6,260 nucleotides of DNA from JBFHKO01 sp041595355 (GTDB lineage Bacteria; Pseudomonadota; Gammaproteobacteria; Enterobacterales; Aeromonadaceae), in NCBI GenBank assembly GCA_041595355.1, contig JBFHKO010000153.1, forward strand, positions 1 to 6,260, read 5' to 3'. Below the pieces are notes generated by a model, which was not told the origin of the DNA, ran no database searches, and saw only the letters and a list, made by a program, of their open reading frames with translations. A program made the translations under genes and the position numbers. Positions 5,659 through 6,260 of the stretch are shown in pieces (within the stretch, counting starts at the first letter, position 1; the number at the start of each line of letters is the position of its first letter).

Positions 5659-6260
<602 letters not shown>

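Overview
The window reads as chromosomal core DNA of a GC-rich gammaproteobacterium. The ParC C-terminus and PlsC align almost residue for residue with the Escherichia coli proteins as I remember them, and parC lies directly ahead of plsC as in enterics. A VF530-family protein, a peroxiredoxin-glutaredoxin hybrid and a neighbouring dihydrolipoamide-dehydrogenase-like flavoprotein are a mix I associate with the Vibrio/Aeromonas side of the class. High GC and the absence of mobile DNA make Aeromonadales (Aeromonas, Oceanimonas, Zobellella or similar) my best guess. This is inference, not a database result.

Left half, plus strand: the 3' two thirds of parC (1-1581, entering from the left edge), then plsC (1664-2401) behind a good sigma70-type promoter in the 82-bp gap. 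Next comes a VF530-family gene (2398-2631) whose ATG overlaps the plsC stop, then a ten-helix EamA/DMT transporter (2677-3561). The last three genes probably form one transcription unit.

Right half, minus strand, read from right to left: a peroxiredoxin-glutaredoxin hybrid (5659-6260, 5' end beyond the right edge) ends at a clear intrinsic terminator (5615-5638). A 134-bp gap holds that terminator, a G-rich tract and two interlocking inverted repeats just upstream of the flavoprotein disulfide reductase gene (4073-5524). The reductase gene is followed by a perfect 13-bp hairpin (4002-4031) and then by a periplasmic cytochrome b562 gene (3574-3981). The transporter and cytochrome genes converge with 12 bp between their stop codons.

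Functionally, the left block covers chromosome decatenation (ParC) and phosphatidic acid synthesis (PlsC). The right block looks like a thiol-redox and peroxide-defence module: a peroxidase fused to its own glutaredoxin, next to a flavin disulfide reductase with an extra C-terminal CxxC pair. No stretch over 300 bases lacks a gene. I see no tRNA, rRNA, CRISPR, insertion sequence or phage DNA. I do not see a wholly new system; the most interesting parts are the leader of the reductase gene and that enzyme's unusual C-terminus and cofactor site.
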